Assembly: GCF_029958905.1 (NCBI RefSeq)
Contig: NZ_CP124613.1
Location: 868,001-932,000 of the forward strand
Direction: 5' to 3'
From: Vibrio sp. YMD68
GTDB lineage: Bacteria; Pseudomonadota; Gammaproteobacteria; Enterobacterales; Vibrionaceae
DNA length: 64,000 bases
The position numbers and the translations under genes are program-made. The notes under the pieces are model-generated. The model was not told the origin of the DNA, did not search any database, and saw only the letters and a list, made by a program, of their open reading frames with translations. Every line of letters begins with the position of its first letter. Positions within the stretch are counted from its first letter, which is position 1. This document shows positions 18,276 through 27,506 of this stretch, one piece after another.

Positions 18276-19130
18276 ATGTTCTCAGAAACGCTCCGATTAT
18301 TTAGAACTAAGAATGGAATGTCTCAAACTCAATTTGTTGATTTAGTTCAAAAAAGTAGCCCAAACTTTTATAGTTTAGATGTGGTAACGCTTAGTCGGTG
18401 GGAAAGGGGGATTACAACTCCTCACCTGAAGAGAATGAACGAACTACTGGAATTGCTAGGCATAAACATATTTGATGTTTGGTGCCATAACATAGATAGC
18501 AATGATTTGAAAGCTCTGTACAGGAAGTTAAATACAAATGCATATACGGACGAAAATACTACTTCCAATCCTGATGTCGTGTTAATAACCGCGAGTAACT
18601 CTGGGATTATAGGTAGTTATTTACACTTAATAGATGTCATTTTCAACTATGAAAATAATCCGATTCTAGTCTCGATGCAGGATAATGGAAAAACGAGAAG
18701 ATCCGTGATTGAAAAGATAATAAATCAATATTCAGGTGAGCTAATGTTTGTTCTAGTCAATGGGCAAATAATAGGGCACCTATTGAGCTCTAACAGTAGA
18801 CTAATATTAGATTATACTGGTGAGGATATTGATGTTAATGAAAAAGTAGATTTAATAGTTTCATGTAATAGCACACATTACTCATCGTTCATTCCAACTT
18901 TAGGACGATTCGTTTATAAGTATATTCAGAGTACAGATCCGAATAAGATTATTAAGATGCATGTGAATAATGTGAGAATGTTTAATATTCTATATTCTAT
19001 TGGCTTGGGATATACTAGCGTCAATATAAAAGGAACTATTGTTAAAGTAATGAAATTAAGTTCAAAGGAAATAAAGAAGAACCGAGTTTGGATGTCTATA
19101 ATATCAAAATATAGGATATCAAAAAAATGA
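18276..19130 (+). CDS. HTH (Cro/CI-type) regulator with unknown C-terminal domain
   Basis: Residues 1-65 form an XRE helix-turn-helix (FRTKNGMSQTQFVDLVQ, VVTLSRWERGITTPHLKRM). The remaining about 220 residues are alpha/beta and may be acetyltransferase-like, with a part reading NNVRMFNILYSIGLGYTSV; I cannot assign it firmly. The stop overlaps the start of the receiver-EAL gene by four bases (ATGA), so the two form an operon. Confidence 0.75.
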   Translation: MFSETLRLFRTKNGMSQTQFVDLVQKSSPNFYSLDVVTLSRWERGITTPHLKRMNELLELLGINIFDVWCHNIDSNDLKALYRKLNTNAYTDENTTSNPDVVLITASNSGIIGSYLHLIDVIFNYENNPILVSMQDNGKTRRSVIEKIINQYSGELMFVLVNGQIIGHLLSSNSRLILDYTGEDIDVNEKVDLIVSCNSTHYSSFIPTLGRFVYKYIQSTDPNKIIKMHVNNVRMFNILYSIGLGYTSVNIKGTIVKVMKLSSKEIKKNRVWMSIISKYRISKK

Positions 19131-20347
19131 AGAAATCAATTTTAATTGTAGATGGTGTAGATATTTCACGGGAAGTTATAAAAAAATCACTGAGTCCTTC
19201 GGTTAAAAATATAAAGGTTCGCGTTGCGACGAATGCTTACGATGCAATGTCGAAAATTAATGCAGAAGGATTTGACCTAGTCATCACCGATTTGATGATG
19301 CCTAACGGTGATGGTTTCGATTTAATTAGAATGATGGCTAATCATAGCGTCAAATCTAAATTGGTCATTATTTCTGGGTTAGATAATACGATTGTTCGCT
19401 CAGCTGGCATGCTCGCTGAACTGTATAACTTGAATGTCGTGGCGTCGTTAGTAAAACCAGTTTGGCCAGATCAAATGGAAAAATTGGTAGCTAGCTGTTT
19501 GAGTGAAAAAGAAATATGTTCAGAAGGCAATAAAGAGATTGTATTTGACATATTTAGAGACCAGTTACCTATCCACCTGCTGTACCAACCACAAGTTATA
19601 TCAAGAAAAAATACTATTACTGGATTTGAAGTTTTACCTCGATGGATAGACGGTAACGGTTCGATGCTTCCTCTCAGTAGTTTCTTGCCAGAAATCGATG
19701 AGATAGGAAAGCAAAAACGATTCTGTAGTATAGTGATCGATCGGTTCAGAAATGACTATAAGCGTTATTTTTGTATGTTGGATAAATCGATTCGGTTTTC
19801 TATAAATATAGATCCATTTTTATTAATGGACGGCGACGTTGTAAATCATCTATTGAGCTTCTATGAACAAGGTGCCGTTGAACATACAATAGTATTGGAA
19901 TTAAAAGAAAAACACATTAAAGATGGTTTTCAAAGTGAACAGGCTACGAGTATATTGAAACTAAGATCAGTAGGCTTTGAAATATCGATAGACGATTTTG
20001 GTTCGAACTTGGCTAATCTCGGAAATATTATTAATCTACCTATTAACGAGATAAAAATTGATAGAAAAATGACTTGGAAATTCATTGGTAACACAGATGG
20101 TTTGAAAACAGATAATGACGTAAAGACCCTTGCATCAGTTAACAACTTTCGAGTCGTGTATGAAGGCATTGACGATGAAAAGACCTCTTTAGCACTTCAT
20201 GCTATCAATGATAATGGTGGTTGCATACAGCAAGGTTATCTTCACGGTGTACCTCTTACGCCTAGGGAAGCGGTAAAAAAAATAGAGGAATTGACTATTG
20301 TGAATAAAGTTATCAAAAGTGAAGCTCTTTCCTGCATGGTTACATAA
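19127..20347 (+). CDS. Response regulator with receiver and EAL domains
   Basis: Residues 1-125 are a receiver domain with phospho-acceptor D55 (VITDLMMP) and Lys in VKPVWP; the acidic pair is spread as D9 and D12. Residues about 145-400 are an EAL domain with EVLPRW in place of EALLRW, ELKEKHI, SIDDFGSNLANL, IKIDRKM, YEGIDDE and QQGYLHG. Most catalytic positions are kept, so phosphodiesterase activity is possible. Translation is coupled to the HTH gene before it; no cognate kinase is nearby. Confidence 0.85.
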   Translation: MKKSILIVDGVDISREVIKKSLSPSVKNIKVRVATNAYDAMSKINAEGFDLVITDLMMPNGDGFDLIRMMANHSVKSKLVIISGLDNTIVRSAGMLAELYNLNVVASLVKPVWPDQMEKLVASCLSEKEICSEGNKEIVFDIFRDQLPIHLLYQPQVISRKNTITGFEVLPRWIDGNGSMLPLSSFLPEIDEIGKQKRFCSIVIDRFRNDYKRYFCMLDKSIRFSINIDPFLLMDGDVVNHLLSFYEQGAVEHTIVLELKEKHIKDGFQSEQATSILKLRSVGFEISIDDFGSNLANLGNIINLPINEIKIDRKMTWKFIGNTDGLKTDNDVKTLASVNNFRVVYEGIDDEKTSLALHAINDNGGCIQQGYLHGVPLTPREAVKKIEELTIVNKVIKSEALSCMVT

Positions 20348-20540
20348 TGATAAATATTAAATAGGCAGTTTATACGATAGTTTTTACCATTATTAAGTTA
20401 AAGTTAAAGTTAAATGAAAATAAACGTAGCTATCAAAAGCCTCCAAACATTATTCTTCTTTTAAATGCACAAACATAGTAATTATTAATAAATGGGCTTG
20501 TAATTTGTCCAGCTATTTTATTTTTAAACTCCTTCATTGA

Positions 20541-20583
20541 AAACCGATGTTAGAGCAATATACAAATGCTTTAACACCGGTTT
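20541..20583. terminator. Bidirectional hairpin between convergent genes
   Basis: Arms 20541-20556 and 20568-20583 pair over 16 bp with two mismatches. It lies between the receiver-EAL gene (plus) and the lipoprotein gene (minus) and could end transcription from both sides. Confidence 0.5.
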
Positions 20584-20612
20584 GATAACGAATTTAGTTA
20601 CGATTGACAATC

Positions 20613-23255
20613 TTAGTCAGAGACACAAGAAGCAAGATGGTTCGCACCAGGGACATTGGCACTGATTATGTCTTCTTGGATATTAACGACATAGTAACTA
20701 TAACCATATTCATCAAGCGTACTTGTCCAAGTAAACAAGCCTACCGGCCATCCGAACTCTATGAATAAGTCTCCTTTTTCACTGGCAAATGTAAATAATT
20801 CATCTTCTGTTGGTCTACGCCAGCGCTCTCTTCCCGCAAAATATATTGTTGCTAGATGTTGGCACCAACGGTCGAGTTGCCCGCCACTCCCTGCTTGACC
20901 ATCGACACTGTTATTTGGGGGTAAAACGTTAACGCCGTCTTGTCGGAATTTGGCAAATTGCCCATTACTCGGACCTAACTGAGAGTTATCCGTGTAATTG
21001 TAAATGGAAGCATAAGTTCTTCCCTCATTATCGCTGGTATTCTGTTCCTCATATTCCAGCAAGTCTATTGCTGCAAGACTTGGTGACGATGTAAACCAAA
21101 GTCCATTATCACTGCTGATTACCTTCAAACAGGCACCTTTAGCGTTTTCAGGATTCGTATCATTGAGTTGACCGCCACAGATTGGGACCAAAGGTGCAGT
21201 GAACGTAACACTACCTATTGACTGTATAGGATTACCTTCTGTCGTTAAATAGGAGGATTTCACACTGAATGTCATGTCGGTGGCCGGTGTTATATAGCTG
21301 GGATCCCACTTTATCCGTACTCTTTGCTCTCCATTGGCATCCGTCTCGGTGTTTTCGTTACTAATTATTGGAAGCACAGGGGCTGAGGTATCAGGGTGAT
21401 TCTCTGGGTTTACAGCAAAATCGATTTGATAACCAACAACCGGGTTTAAATTTTCATCGTTTAATCTTGCCGTTATCTGATTTCCTGCTTGGGAAGTGTA
21501 AAAGGCAAAATTTTGTGTTGCTTCGGATGTTAATTGTGCGGTTTTCTCATCGCCAATGAACTGAACCGTATGAAAAGTTTTGACGCCGTTATAGCTCACG
21601 GTGAGTTGCACGTTTTCTGACTTAAGTGATGTTAAAATAAATAAAGCAACGCCATCAGATCCGGTCAGAGCGCGGTCACTAAACATCACATCGTTGCTAT
21701 CAGACTCAGCATAAACATTGACACCTTCAGCTGGACTACCAGCTAATACAACTTTCACACTGACGACGGCTGTGTCGATTCCATTTGCAATTGCTTCGGT
21801 GTCAGATTGTGCCAATACTTCAATCACGCCTTGTTTGACACACGTTACATAAAAGGCTGAATTATCCACCACATTAAGAATTGGGCCTGTTGGCATTTGA
21901 TACGACAACACGGAATCATCTATCGGATTGTACGCAAGATAAGGCGATTGAGTTGGCCAGTCATGGTCGAGGCTCACATTGGTGTTTGCTCTCAATGCGT
22001 CGAGCTCTTTCGGTGTAGCTAGGTTGCCATCTAGGCTTGCGCAATAACGAAGGGCTGAGGATAGGGAATATTGCGCCATTTCGATAGCGGGTTCATAGCC
22101 ACTATCAAGAGCAGTGCTCGTATAAGGTACGCTTGAACCTAGTGCATCCAACGCAGTAGGTGGGGGGGTAAAGTAATCAACTCCAAGGTGGATTCCATCC
22201 CAGCGTGCCGATTGACTCGGGTCTACCACTTCAACTCGAAATAGCCCCATTTCATATGCGCCATTATGATCACTGACTGCAAAACTCACATAGTAATACC
22301 CTGACCGATTGGCTTTAAAGGTGATGACCTTGTTAACCGTATTATTAGGATCCTTTGACGTAGCAATGGCATTGAATACATTAACGTAAACCAACTGATA
22401 GTCATCGCCATCGTCTGAAGAGACAAACTGACTAATATCGATATCAACGAGCTCATTAACGTTCACTACTTCATCTAATGTACCATTATACTCGACGGTA
22501 AAACCTTGATTAGCATGATACCCAATCGCTATATCTATGCTTCCCATCAGAACCAAATTGCTCGCGGAGTCTTCAAAAGAGTACAGTATTCGGTCGACTC
22601 CCGTATAACCGAGAGCGGGCGTATAATCAAAAACCCTATCATCTAAAGGATCTGGTTGGACACTACCTGGCATTGAGAAGGGTAAAGTGAGTTCAACCAA
22701 ATCGTAGTTCTCACCCAGAGCATAGCCCACGTTAAGGAGTGCCTCTTTAAGATTGAATGTTATGGTTGTGTCTACCAATGTTGTGGCACTAAGAGGGGTT
22801 AATATTGTACCGTCTGGTTCTGCGCTGATGGCGACTCGACCTATCGCCGATGTGGATACTTCATTGGTATAGGTTGGTTTACTGTCTATTGAATGAGTTG
22901 CTTGAACGTAGTAACGATAGTCACATACTTTCGCCTCTGACGCTTGTACGATAAAACCCGATTTGGTGATGGATTGTATTTGGCAGTTATTAGTTTTGGA
23001 TAAGACGTCGACCTCTGTGACTTGGAAACCAGCCCCTTGATCGGTAAACACTTTACTCGATAAATCCACTTCATAGGTGTTATCTAACCCCGTCGACACA
23101 AAAAGATCCAAAGCCGTTATGCTGTAATCTTGTTTAGACTTCGTAGTGCTATTCGATGTTTGGCCAGGATCTTTATCTCCACAACCAACTAGTGTAGCGG
23201 TTATTATGACCGCTATTATTGGATGGATATAATGTGCCGTATTAAAAATAACCAT
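20613..23255 (-). CDS. Big-1-type exported lipoprotein (longer paralog)
   Basis: This 880-residue protein has a lipobox LVGC with Cys25 and aligns along most of its length with the protein at 13561-15690 (shared TALDALGSSVPY, FYVTCVKQGVIEVLAQSD, FIGDEKTAQLTSEAT). It adds a C-terminal module (about residues 705-880) with WCQHLATIYF, RRPTEDELF, EFGWPVGLFTWTS and ASCVSD, again like an invasin-type lectin-like domain. A surface adhesin-like role is inferred. The two paralogs face each other across the regulators. Confidence 0.75.
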   Translation of the reverse strand: MVIFNTAHYIHPIIAVIITATLVGCGDKDPGQTSNSTTKSKQDYSITALDLFVSTGLDNTYEVDLSSKVFTDQGAGFQVTEVDVLSKTNNCQIQSITKSGFIVQASEAKVCDYRYYVQATHSIDSKPTYTNEVSTSAIGRVAISAEPDGTILTPLSATTLVDTTITFNLKEALLNVGYALGENYDLVELTLPFSMPGSVQPDPLDDRVFDYTPALGYTGVDRILYSFEDSASNLVLMGSIDIAIGYHANQGFTVEYNGTLDEVVNVNELVDIDISQFVSSDDGDDYQLVYVNVFNAIATSKDPNNTVNKVITFKANRSGYYYVSFAVSDHNGAYEMGLFRVEVVDPSQSARWDGIHLGVDYFTPPPTALDALGSSVPYTSTALDSGYEPAIEMAQYSLSSALRYCASLDGNLATPKELDALRANTNVSLDHDWPTQSPYLAYNPIDDSVLSYQMPTGPILNVVDNSAFYVTCVKQGVIEVLAQSDTEAIANGIDTAVVSVKVVLAGSPAEGVNVYAESDSNDVMFSDRALTGSDGVALFILTSLKSENVQLTVSYNGVKTFHTVQFIGDEKTAQLTSEATQNFAFYTSQAGNQITARLNDENLNPVVGYQIDFAVNPENHPDTSAPVLPIISNENTETDANGEQRVRIKWDPSYITPATDMTFSVKSSYLTTEGNPIQSIGSVTFTAPLVPICGGQLNDTNPENAKGACLKVISSDNGLWFTSSPSLAAIDLLEYEEQNTSDNEGRTYASIYNYTDNSQLGPSNGQFAKFRQDGVNVLPPNNSVDGQAGSGGQLDRWCQHLATIYFAGRERWRRPTEDELFTFASEKGDLFIEFGWPVGLFTWTSTLDEYGYSYYVVNIQEDIISANVPGANHLASCVSD

Positions 23256-23434
23256 TATTTAATTCTCTGAATAGTAGTTAATGTTAATATCACCAAGGTA
23301 CATGGAGTAATTAGTGAACATCAATTAATCTATTATTTACTTGGGGGTTAAATCAGTGTTAAATCAAATAATTTAACAAATAAAATAGTATTAGCTAACT
23401 ATACTAAGGGTCGGTAACTATAATATTCACATAA

Positions 23435-23463
23435 ATAATCTCTACTGTGAAAGTAGAGATTAT
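23435..23463 (-). terminator. Hairpin after exported protein gene
   Basis: Arms 23435-23446 and 23452-23463 are perfectly complementary over 12 bp with a 5-base loop, 21 bp past the stop of the gene at 23484. On the minus strand TTTATG follows. A terminator is likely. Confidence 0.6.
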
Positions 23464-23483
23464 ATTTAAAGTGAGGCTACTAA

Positions 23484-24623
23484 TTATTCAATGTTGTTGT
23501 TTATACATATAAAGAACCCATCATAGTAACTATTTGCTGCGTCTAAGACTGAACCTGTACCGGAAATAGTAACAATAACGCCCAGACCACCATTTATTTC
23601 AAATCTAGGGTCTTGAGCTTCATCATTTGTCCAATAGCCAGTTTTGCCAGGCCAAAAATCGTCAAAGTATTCAGACGTGGAAAAATCGATCAACTGATCG
23701 GTCGTCAATGGTGATGAGCCCTCAATAGTGCTGCAAAAATATTCTAAGTAATTACTGTCTGATACTATACGAGGGGATGACACATAAGTCGTTCCTAAGG
23801 TTGTCTCTTCTATAAGAGGAACTCTACCATCAAATAATGCACTGTATTGGTTTACTGTAGGTGGAAAATAATATTTCGCGACTTTAGGAGGTGTTGGTTT
23901 ATCTGAAATCAATCTCAAATCACAATCAGGTTCTACTATTGCGGTTTCTCCTGAGTCTGTAAATATTACAGTACACAGTTTTATAGTGGCAGAATCACCG
24001 AAGTTTATGTCTTGTTCTACTTCATATATAGCACCATTTTCATCGGCTTTTACGGTTTCAGGATCGCTAAATGTTTCAAGATATAATAAAGTATCGTCTT
24101 CGTCATAAAATCCAACCAGAGCTGCACCTATATTAGGAATATCAGTAGAGAAGTCCTCTTCTGATATATAGTTGACGTTGCTTTCCGATGTTAATGGGTT
24201 TGTGTCTAAATAAATGAGTCCTTGGTTTGTTATTTTATTATCCACTTCCCAATAGCCATTAAAATCTAATGGCGATGTTAAGCTTTTTAAAGCTATTTTA
24301 TAATAAAAATACTCAGCCAAGTTTATTTCATTTGAGCAATAAATTCGATCTTTAGAACAAAGTGCAATGGTCTTGTTTTTATCCTTCTCATCTAATATGT
24401 AGGATATGCCATAATGCAATATTTCTGATGTGGTAACATCTATCCAGACATAACCATTAGCGTCACCATGCTCATTATAATATTGTATTCTATGGCCATC
24501 TTCAGTTGCTGATATATATGGTGTATTCTCAACTAAAGATATTGATATGTCGGAGGCGTGTGAATATGAAATAGTCGAAACCAACAAAGTGGTTAATAAA
24601 AGTGTAATTGATTTTTTAAACAT
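23484..24623 (-). CDS. Exported hypothetical protein with lectin-like C-terminus
   Basis: From ATG 24623 the protein has a signal peptide (MFKKSITLLLTTLLVSTISYSHA) and about 379 residues, rich in acidic residues and beta strands. The C-terminal about 80 residues show the pattern FC....PLTTDQLIDF...FWPG..GYWTND...FFICINN, close to the modules at the ends of the two lipoproteins. It may be a third, smaller member of the same surface-protein group. A TTG upstream at 24635 is a less likely start. Confidence 0.65.
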   Translation of the reverse strand: MFKKSITLLLTTLLVSTISYSHASDISISLVENTPYISATEDGHRIQYYNEHGDANGYVWIDVTTSEILHYGISYILDEKDKNKTIALCSKDRIYCSNEINLAEYFYYKIALKSLTSPLDFNGYWEVDNKITNQGLIYLDTNPLTSESNVNYISEEDFSTDIPNIGAALVGFYDEDDTLLYLETFSDPETVKADENGAIYEVEQDINFGDSATIKLCTVIFTDSGETAIVEPDCDLRLISDKPTPPKVAKYYFPPTVNQYSALFDGRVPLIEETTLGTTYVSSPRIVSDSNYLEYFCSTIEGSSPLTTDQLIDFSTSEYFDDFWPGKTGYWTNDEAQDPRFEINGGLGVIVTISGTGSVLDAANSYYDGFFICINNNIE

Positions 24624-24769
24624 AATAATATCCAAATTTTATTTATAACTAACGTAATAACGTATATTCTATTTCAGGGGATTACATGTGAAATATAAGT
24701 TATTATTAGTAAAACACTGATCCTGTTAATTATTATCACCCGCGCACTTATCATTTATTGGTTGTGGGT

Positions 24770-26059
24770 CTACTTAATCACCTCAGCAACATAGGTGCTT
24801 GACCATTCACCATTTGCATTGTGACCTAAATTCCACTTACAGATGCCAGGATCGTGAGGGAGATAGAATCTATTTTTGCTATCCCCAAAGTATTCATTCA
24901 AAGAACGAGAATGTTCTCGAGCTTCTTGAAAATCTACCTCTCTATTAGAGGTACCGTTATTCACTCTTAGTCTTCCTTTATGAGGTTCATTTAACCAAAC
25001 ATCATGTCCAGAATTGTTAGAAACGTAAGTCCACAGTTTCGCATGGGGAGAAAAAGGGCTAGGGGAAGCCCAGCATTTCGTTTTAACTGTGATATTGACA
25101 TAAGAGGGCGTATCATTGTCGAATATATACCCAGTAGCTTTAGGTGAACCTTCTAGCTCATCGGAAGAAAGTGTGATAGTGACGCTTTCTTTATTTTCTA
25201 TAACAGAGTCATCTATGACGGGTATTAATAGATTGTAGGTATTTTCGCCTTTCTTTAGAGTAACTTCAGGCTTAGGTGTGTAATCTGAATTTTTTCGTGC
25301 GGATCCAGAGTAATTTAATGTTAAAAGTAGGTCTTTATTCAAAGGTTCATCGACTTTAATATTGAATGAAATAGGGGATGGACCTTGCTCGAAACCGTCT
25401 GACGCCTTAGTGATACTTAATGTTATTTTCTTATCAAAGATAATTTCATCACTGCATGCTTCTATATAGGTAGGCTCTCCGAATTTGTAACCGCCAATTG
25501 AGCAAGTTTGAATGCTTGTCGACGAATCAAGAATCGGCTTTCCGACTAAAAGTGAATTCGGATAATCAAAATCTATCTTATTGTCAGTAATAAAGCCATC
25601 TTGATCTATATTTTCCATATATAGGAATGAAAACTGGCCTTGAGTGATACTAAAGTTTGAATAAGAAACAGGTGAAACACCAAAAGCCAAATCATCTTGG
25701 TTCAAGAATTCGACATCTAAGCTTCCTATATTTTTGGATATGGTACCTTTAGGGATCCCTTGAGTCATAGAGTCATCTGCAGATACGCATGATGGGGAAT
25801 GATTATCGATACAGAGCCTAATTTCATCGTGATTATTTTCTAGAATATAATAGGCTTTTTCTGAAATAACTTCATCGTTTCCGTTGAGCCACTTAATCGA
25901 CCTGAAATTTCCATTTGAATCAAAGTTAGTCGCTAACTTTCCGTCTATCTTTCCGAATAGAAAATTGCCTGTATTTTCTATTTTTAGTTCGCTTGCACTA
26001 GAAGATATAGCAATGAGTGAAAGCATGAATAATGAATACACATATTTATTAACCAGCAT
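24770..26059 (-). CDS. Exported protein with Calx-beta domain
   Basis: From ATG 26059 (AGGTGA upstream) a signal peptide is followed by an N-terminal part that resembles the start of the neighbouring exported protein (DFDSNGNFRSIKWLN versus DGHRIQYYNEHGD-type layout) and a Calx-beta domain at about residues 215-310 (GSARKNSDYTPKPEVTLKKG, VIENKESVTITLSSDE). The last 110 residues are unassigned and contain CWASP and ICKWN. Probably a calcium-dependent secreted or surface protein. Confidence 0.68.
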   Translation of the reverse strand: MLVNKYVYSLFMLSLIAISSSASELKIENTGNFLFGKIDGKLATNFDSNGNFRSIKWLNGNDEVISEKAYYILENNHDEIRLCIDNHSPSCVSADDSMTQGIPKGTISKNIGSLDVEFLNQDDLAFGVSPVSYSNFSITQGQFSFLYMENIDQDGFITDNKIDFDYPNSLLVGKPILDSSTSIQTCSIGGYKFGEPTYIEACSDEIIFDKKITLSITKASDGFEQGPSPISFNIKVDEPLNKDLLLTLNYSGSARKNSDYTPKPEVTLKKGENTYNLLIPVIDDSVIENKESVTITLSSDELEGSPKATGYIFDNDTPSYVNITVKTKCWASPSPFSPHAKLWTYVSNNSGHDVWLNEPHKGRLRVNNGTSNREVDFQEAREHSRSLNEYFGDSKNRFYLPHDPGICKWNLGHNANGEWSSTYVAEVIK

Positions 26060-26305
26060 CAATATCACCTGTAAGTATATAATAATTTTAATTCTAGAGG
26101 GGTTGCCACTAGAGAGACGTATTGCCCTCTTTTCTATATAAATAAACTGAAATGTTTATTTTTATGAGAGCGATTGTAGGTTACACCGATATTAAGACTC
26201 GGAGTTAATAAAAAGTTATCAATACTTATTATTGTTTTTAACGTGGTGTAGTGAGGGGCAATAAATTGAAGGAAGGCAACATGTCTTACTTTATGTACTG
26301 GATGA
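26060..26305. other. Intergenic region left of the integrase gene
   Basis: This 246-bp region separates the Calx-beta protein start from the integrase stop. I see no ribosomal-protein genes (infC-rpmI-rplT) here, although these often neighbour intIA in Vibrio. A short AT-rich hairpin lies near 26138-26160. Confidence 0.5.
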
Positions 26306-27271
26306 CTACAATAAATTTGAGAGCGGACTTTTTACTCCGCTTGCGCCTCTATCGATAACATGCGTATAAATTTGTGTAGTTTTGACGTCTGTATGCCCCA
26401 GTTGCTCTTGTACCGTTCTAATGTCTGCCCCACTTTCTAAGAGATGGGTTGCGAAGGAGTGCCTTAACGTATGGCAAGAGACATTTTTACCGATTTTAGC
26501 CATTTTACTCGCATGCTTTACTGCTTTTTGGACGCTCGACTCGTTAATATGGTGTCGACGATAAGACTGAGAGTTAGGGTCCATCGACTGCCTTGCAGAA
26601 GGAAATAGATATTGCCAATTCAGCTCCTTATTTGCGTTAGGGTATTTCTTGGCCAGTGCGTCTGGAAGCCATACACCTGAAAAGTCATCTTGCTTTCGAT
26701 CCTGTTGCCAAATTATTTTCACCTGCTTTTGTTGATGCCGAAGAGGCGGGATGAGCTCTTTGGCTAGCGTGACCACTCGGTTTTTATTCCCTTTCCCTCG
26801 CCATATTCTGATCGCGCAATATTCAAAATCGATATCTTGGTACCTCAAACGTAAGCATTCCATGAGACGCAGGCCAGAACCATACATGAGTTGCACTGGC
26901 AATAAATGATGCGCACTGACATGCGTGAGAAGGGCACCCACTTCTTTGACCGTAAGAACGGTTGGTAATTTTTTACCTCTCGATGATTTGCGAAATCGCA
27001 TGTCTACTTCGATAGGTTCAGCAATAATGTGTTTGTATAAAAACACTAACGCATTTAGTGCCTGACACTGAGATTGAGCCGCTAAATTTCTAGATATTAC
27101 TAGATCGGATAAAAAATCTTCGACTTCTTTTACACCAAGATCTTTAGGGTGCGCTTTGTGGTGAAAATATATGAATTGGCAAATCCAATATAGATAAGCT
27201 TCAATGGTCTTCCTTGCGTAATGCCGAGCGCCCATGTATTCCTTTATATATGTTAAAAATGGTGATTTCAT
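26306..27271 (-). CDS. intI: Integron integrase IntI (Vibrio chromosomal type)
   Basis: From ATG 27271 the protein is 321 residues, matching V. cholerae IntIA (320). It is a tyrosine recombinase with R135 (GSGLRLMECLRLR), H267 and R270 (CHTLRHSFATHLLE), H293 (LGHTDVKTTQ) and the nucleophile Y302 (IYTHV). The integron-specific insertion is present (NWQYLFPSARQSMDP...YRRHHINES). It catalyses attI x attC and attC x attC recombination of cassettes. A frame ten codons longer opens at 27301, but a promoter overlaps that part. The reading frame is intact. Confidence 0.97.
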   Translation of the reverse strand: MKSPFLTYIKEYMGARHYARKTIEAYLYWICQFIYFHHKAHPKDLGVKEVEDFLSDLVISRNLAAQSQCQALNALVFLYKHIIAEPIEVDMRFRKSSRGKKLPTVLTVKEVGALLTHVSAHHLLPVQLMYGSGLRLMECLRLRYQDIDFEYCAIRIWRGKGNKNRVVTLAKELIPPLRHQQKQVKIIWQQDRKQDDFSGVWLPDALAKKYPNANKELNWQYLFPSARQSMDPNSQSYRRHHINESSVQKAVKHASKMAKIGKNVSCHTLRHSFATHLLESGADIRTVQEQLGHTDVKTTQIYTHVIDRGASGVKSPLSNLL

Positions 27272-27285
27272 ACCCGTTATTTGCG

Positions 27286-27301
27286 CTGTGTTTTTATACA
27301 T
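27286..27301 (-). promoter_or_regulatory. LexA-like box over the intI promoter
   Basis: CTGTGTTTTTATACAT matches the gamma-proteobacterial SOS box CTGT-N8-ACAG except for the last base. It overlaps the proposed -10 of intI, as in V. cholerae where LexA represses intIA. Confidence 0.7.
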
Positions 27302-27321
27302 GCATTGAACATAGTGAACAA
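27293..27321 (-). promoter_or_regulatory. intI promoter
   Basis: On the minus strand TTGTTC (27316-27321) and TATAAA (27293-27298) are 17 bp apart, a good sigma-70 layout, 22 bp upstream of ATG 27271. Confidence 0.65.
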
Positions 27322-27333
27322 AAAGTAAGTTAT

Positions 27334-27353
27334 GCGGAAAAATTCCGCTTTTT
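27334..27353 (+). terminator. Terminator-like hairpin between intI and attI
   Basis: GCGGAA (27334-27339) pairs with TTCCGC (27343-27348), followed by TTTTT on the plus strand. It could stop transcription entering the array from the left. Confidence 0.5.
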
Positions 27354-27391
27354 GTGATAGGTGATTAGTTTAATAATACCTAGTGCACTGA

Positions 27392-27419
27392 TTTACATAC
27401 TTAAATGATTTAATATGGA
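27392..27419 (+). promoter_or_regulatory. Weak candidate cassette promoter (Pc)
   Basis: TTTACA and TATGGA are spaced 16 bp apart and point into the array. The -10 match is poor, so this is only a candidate for the promoter of the first cassettes. Confidence 0.25.
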
Positions 27420-27506
27420 CCCATTCTAAAAAATAGAAGGCGGTAGCGTGAGAGCTAAACACGATTTTTTCCGTCTAAAAAGCGTTAGTTTACCAATCAA
27501 GATTGT

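Noticed and set aside
27272..27301. Integrase start ten codons upstream
   Set aside because: The -10 and LexA-like box overlap these codons, and the V. cholerae protein begins at the equivalent of Met 27271.
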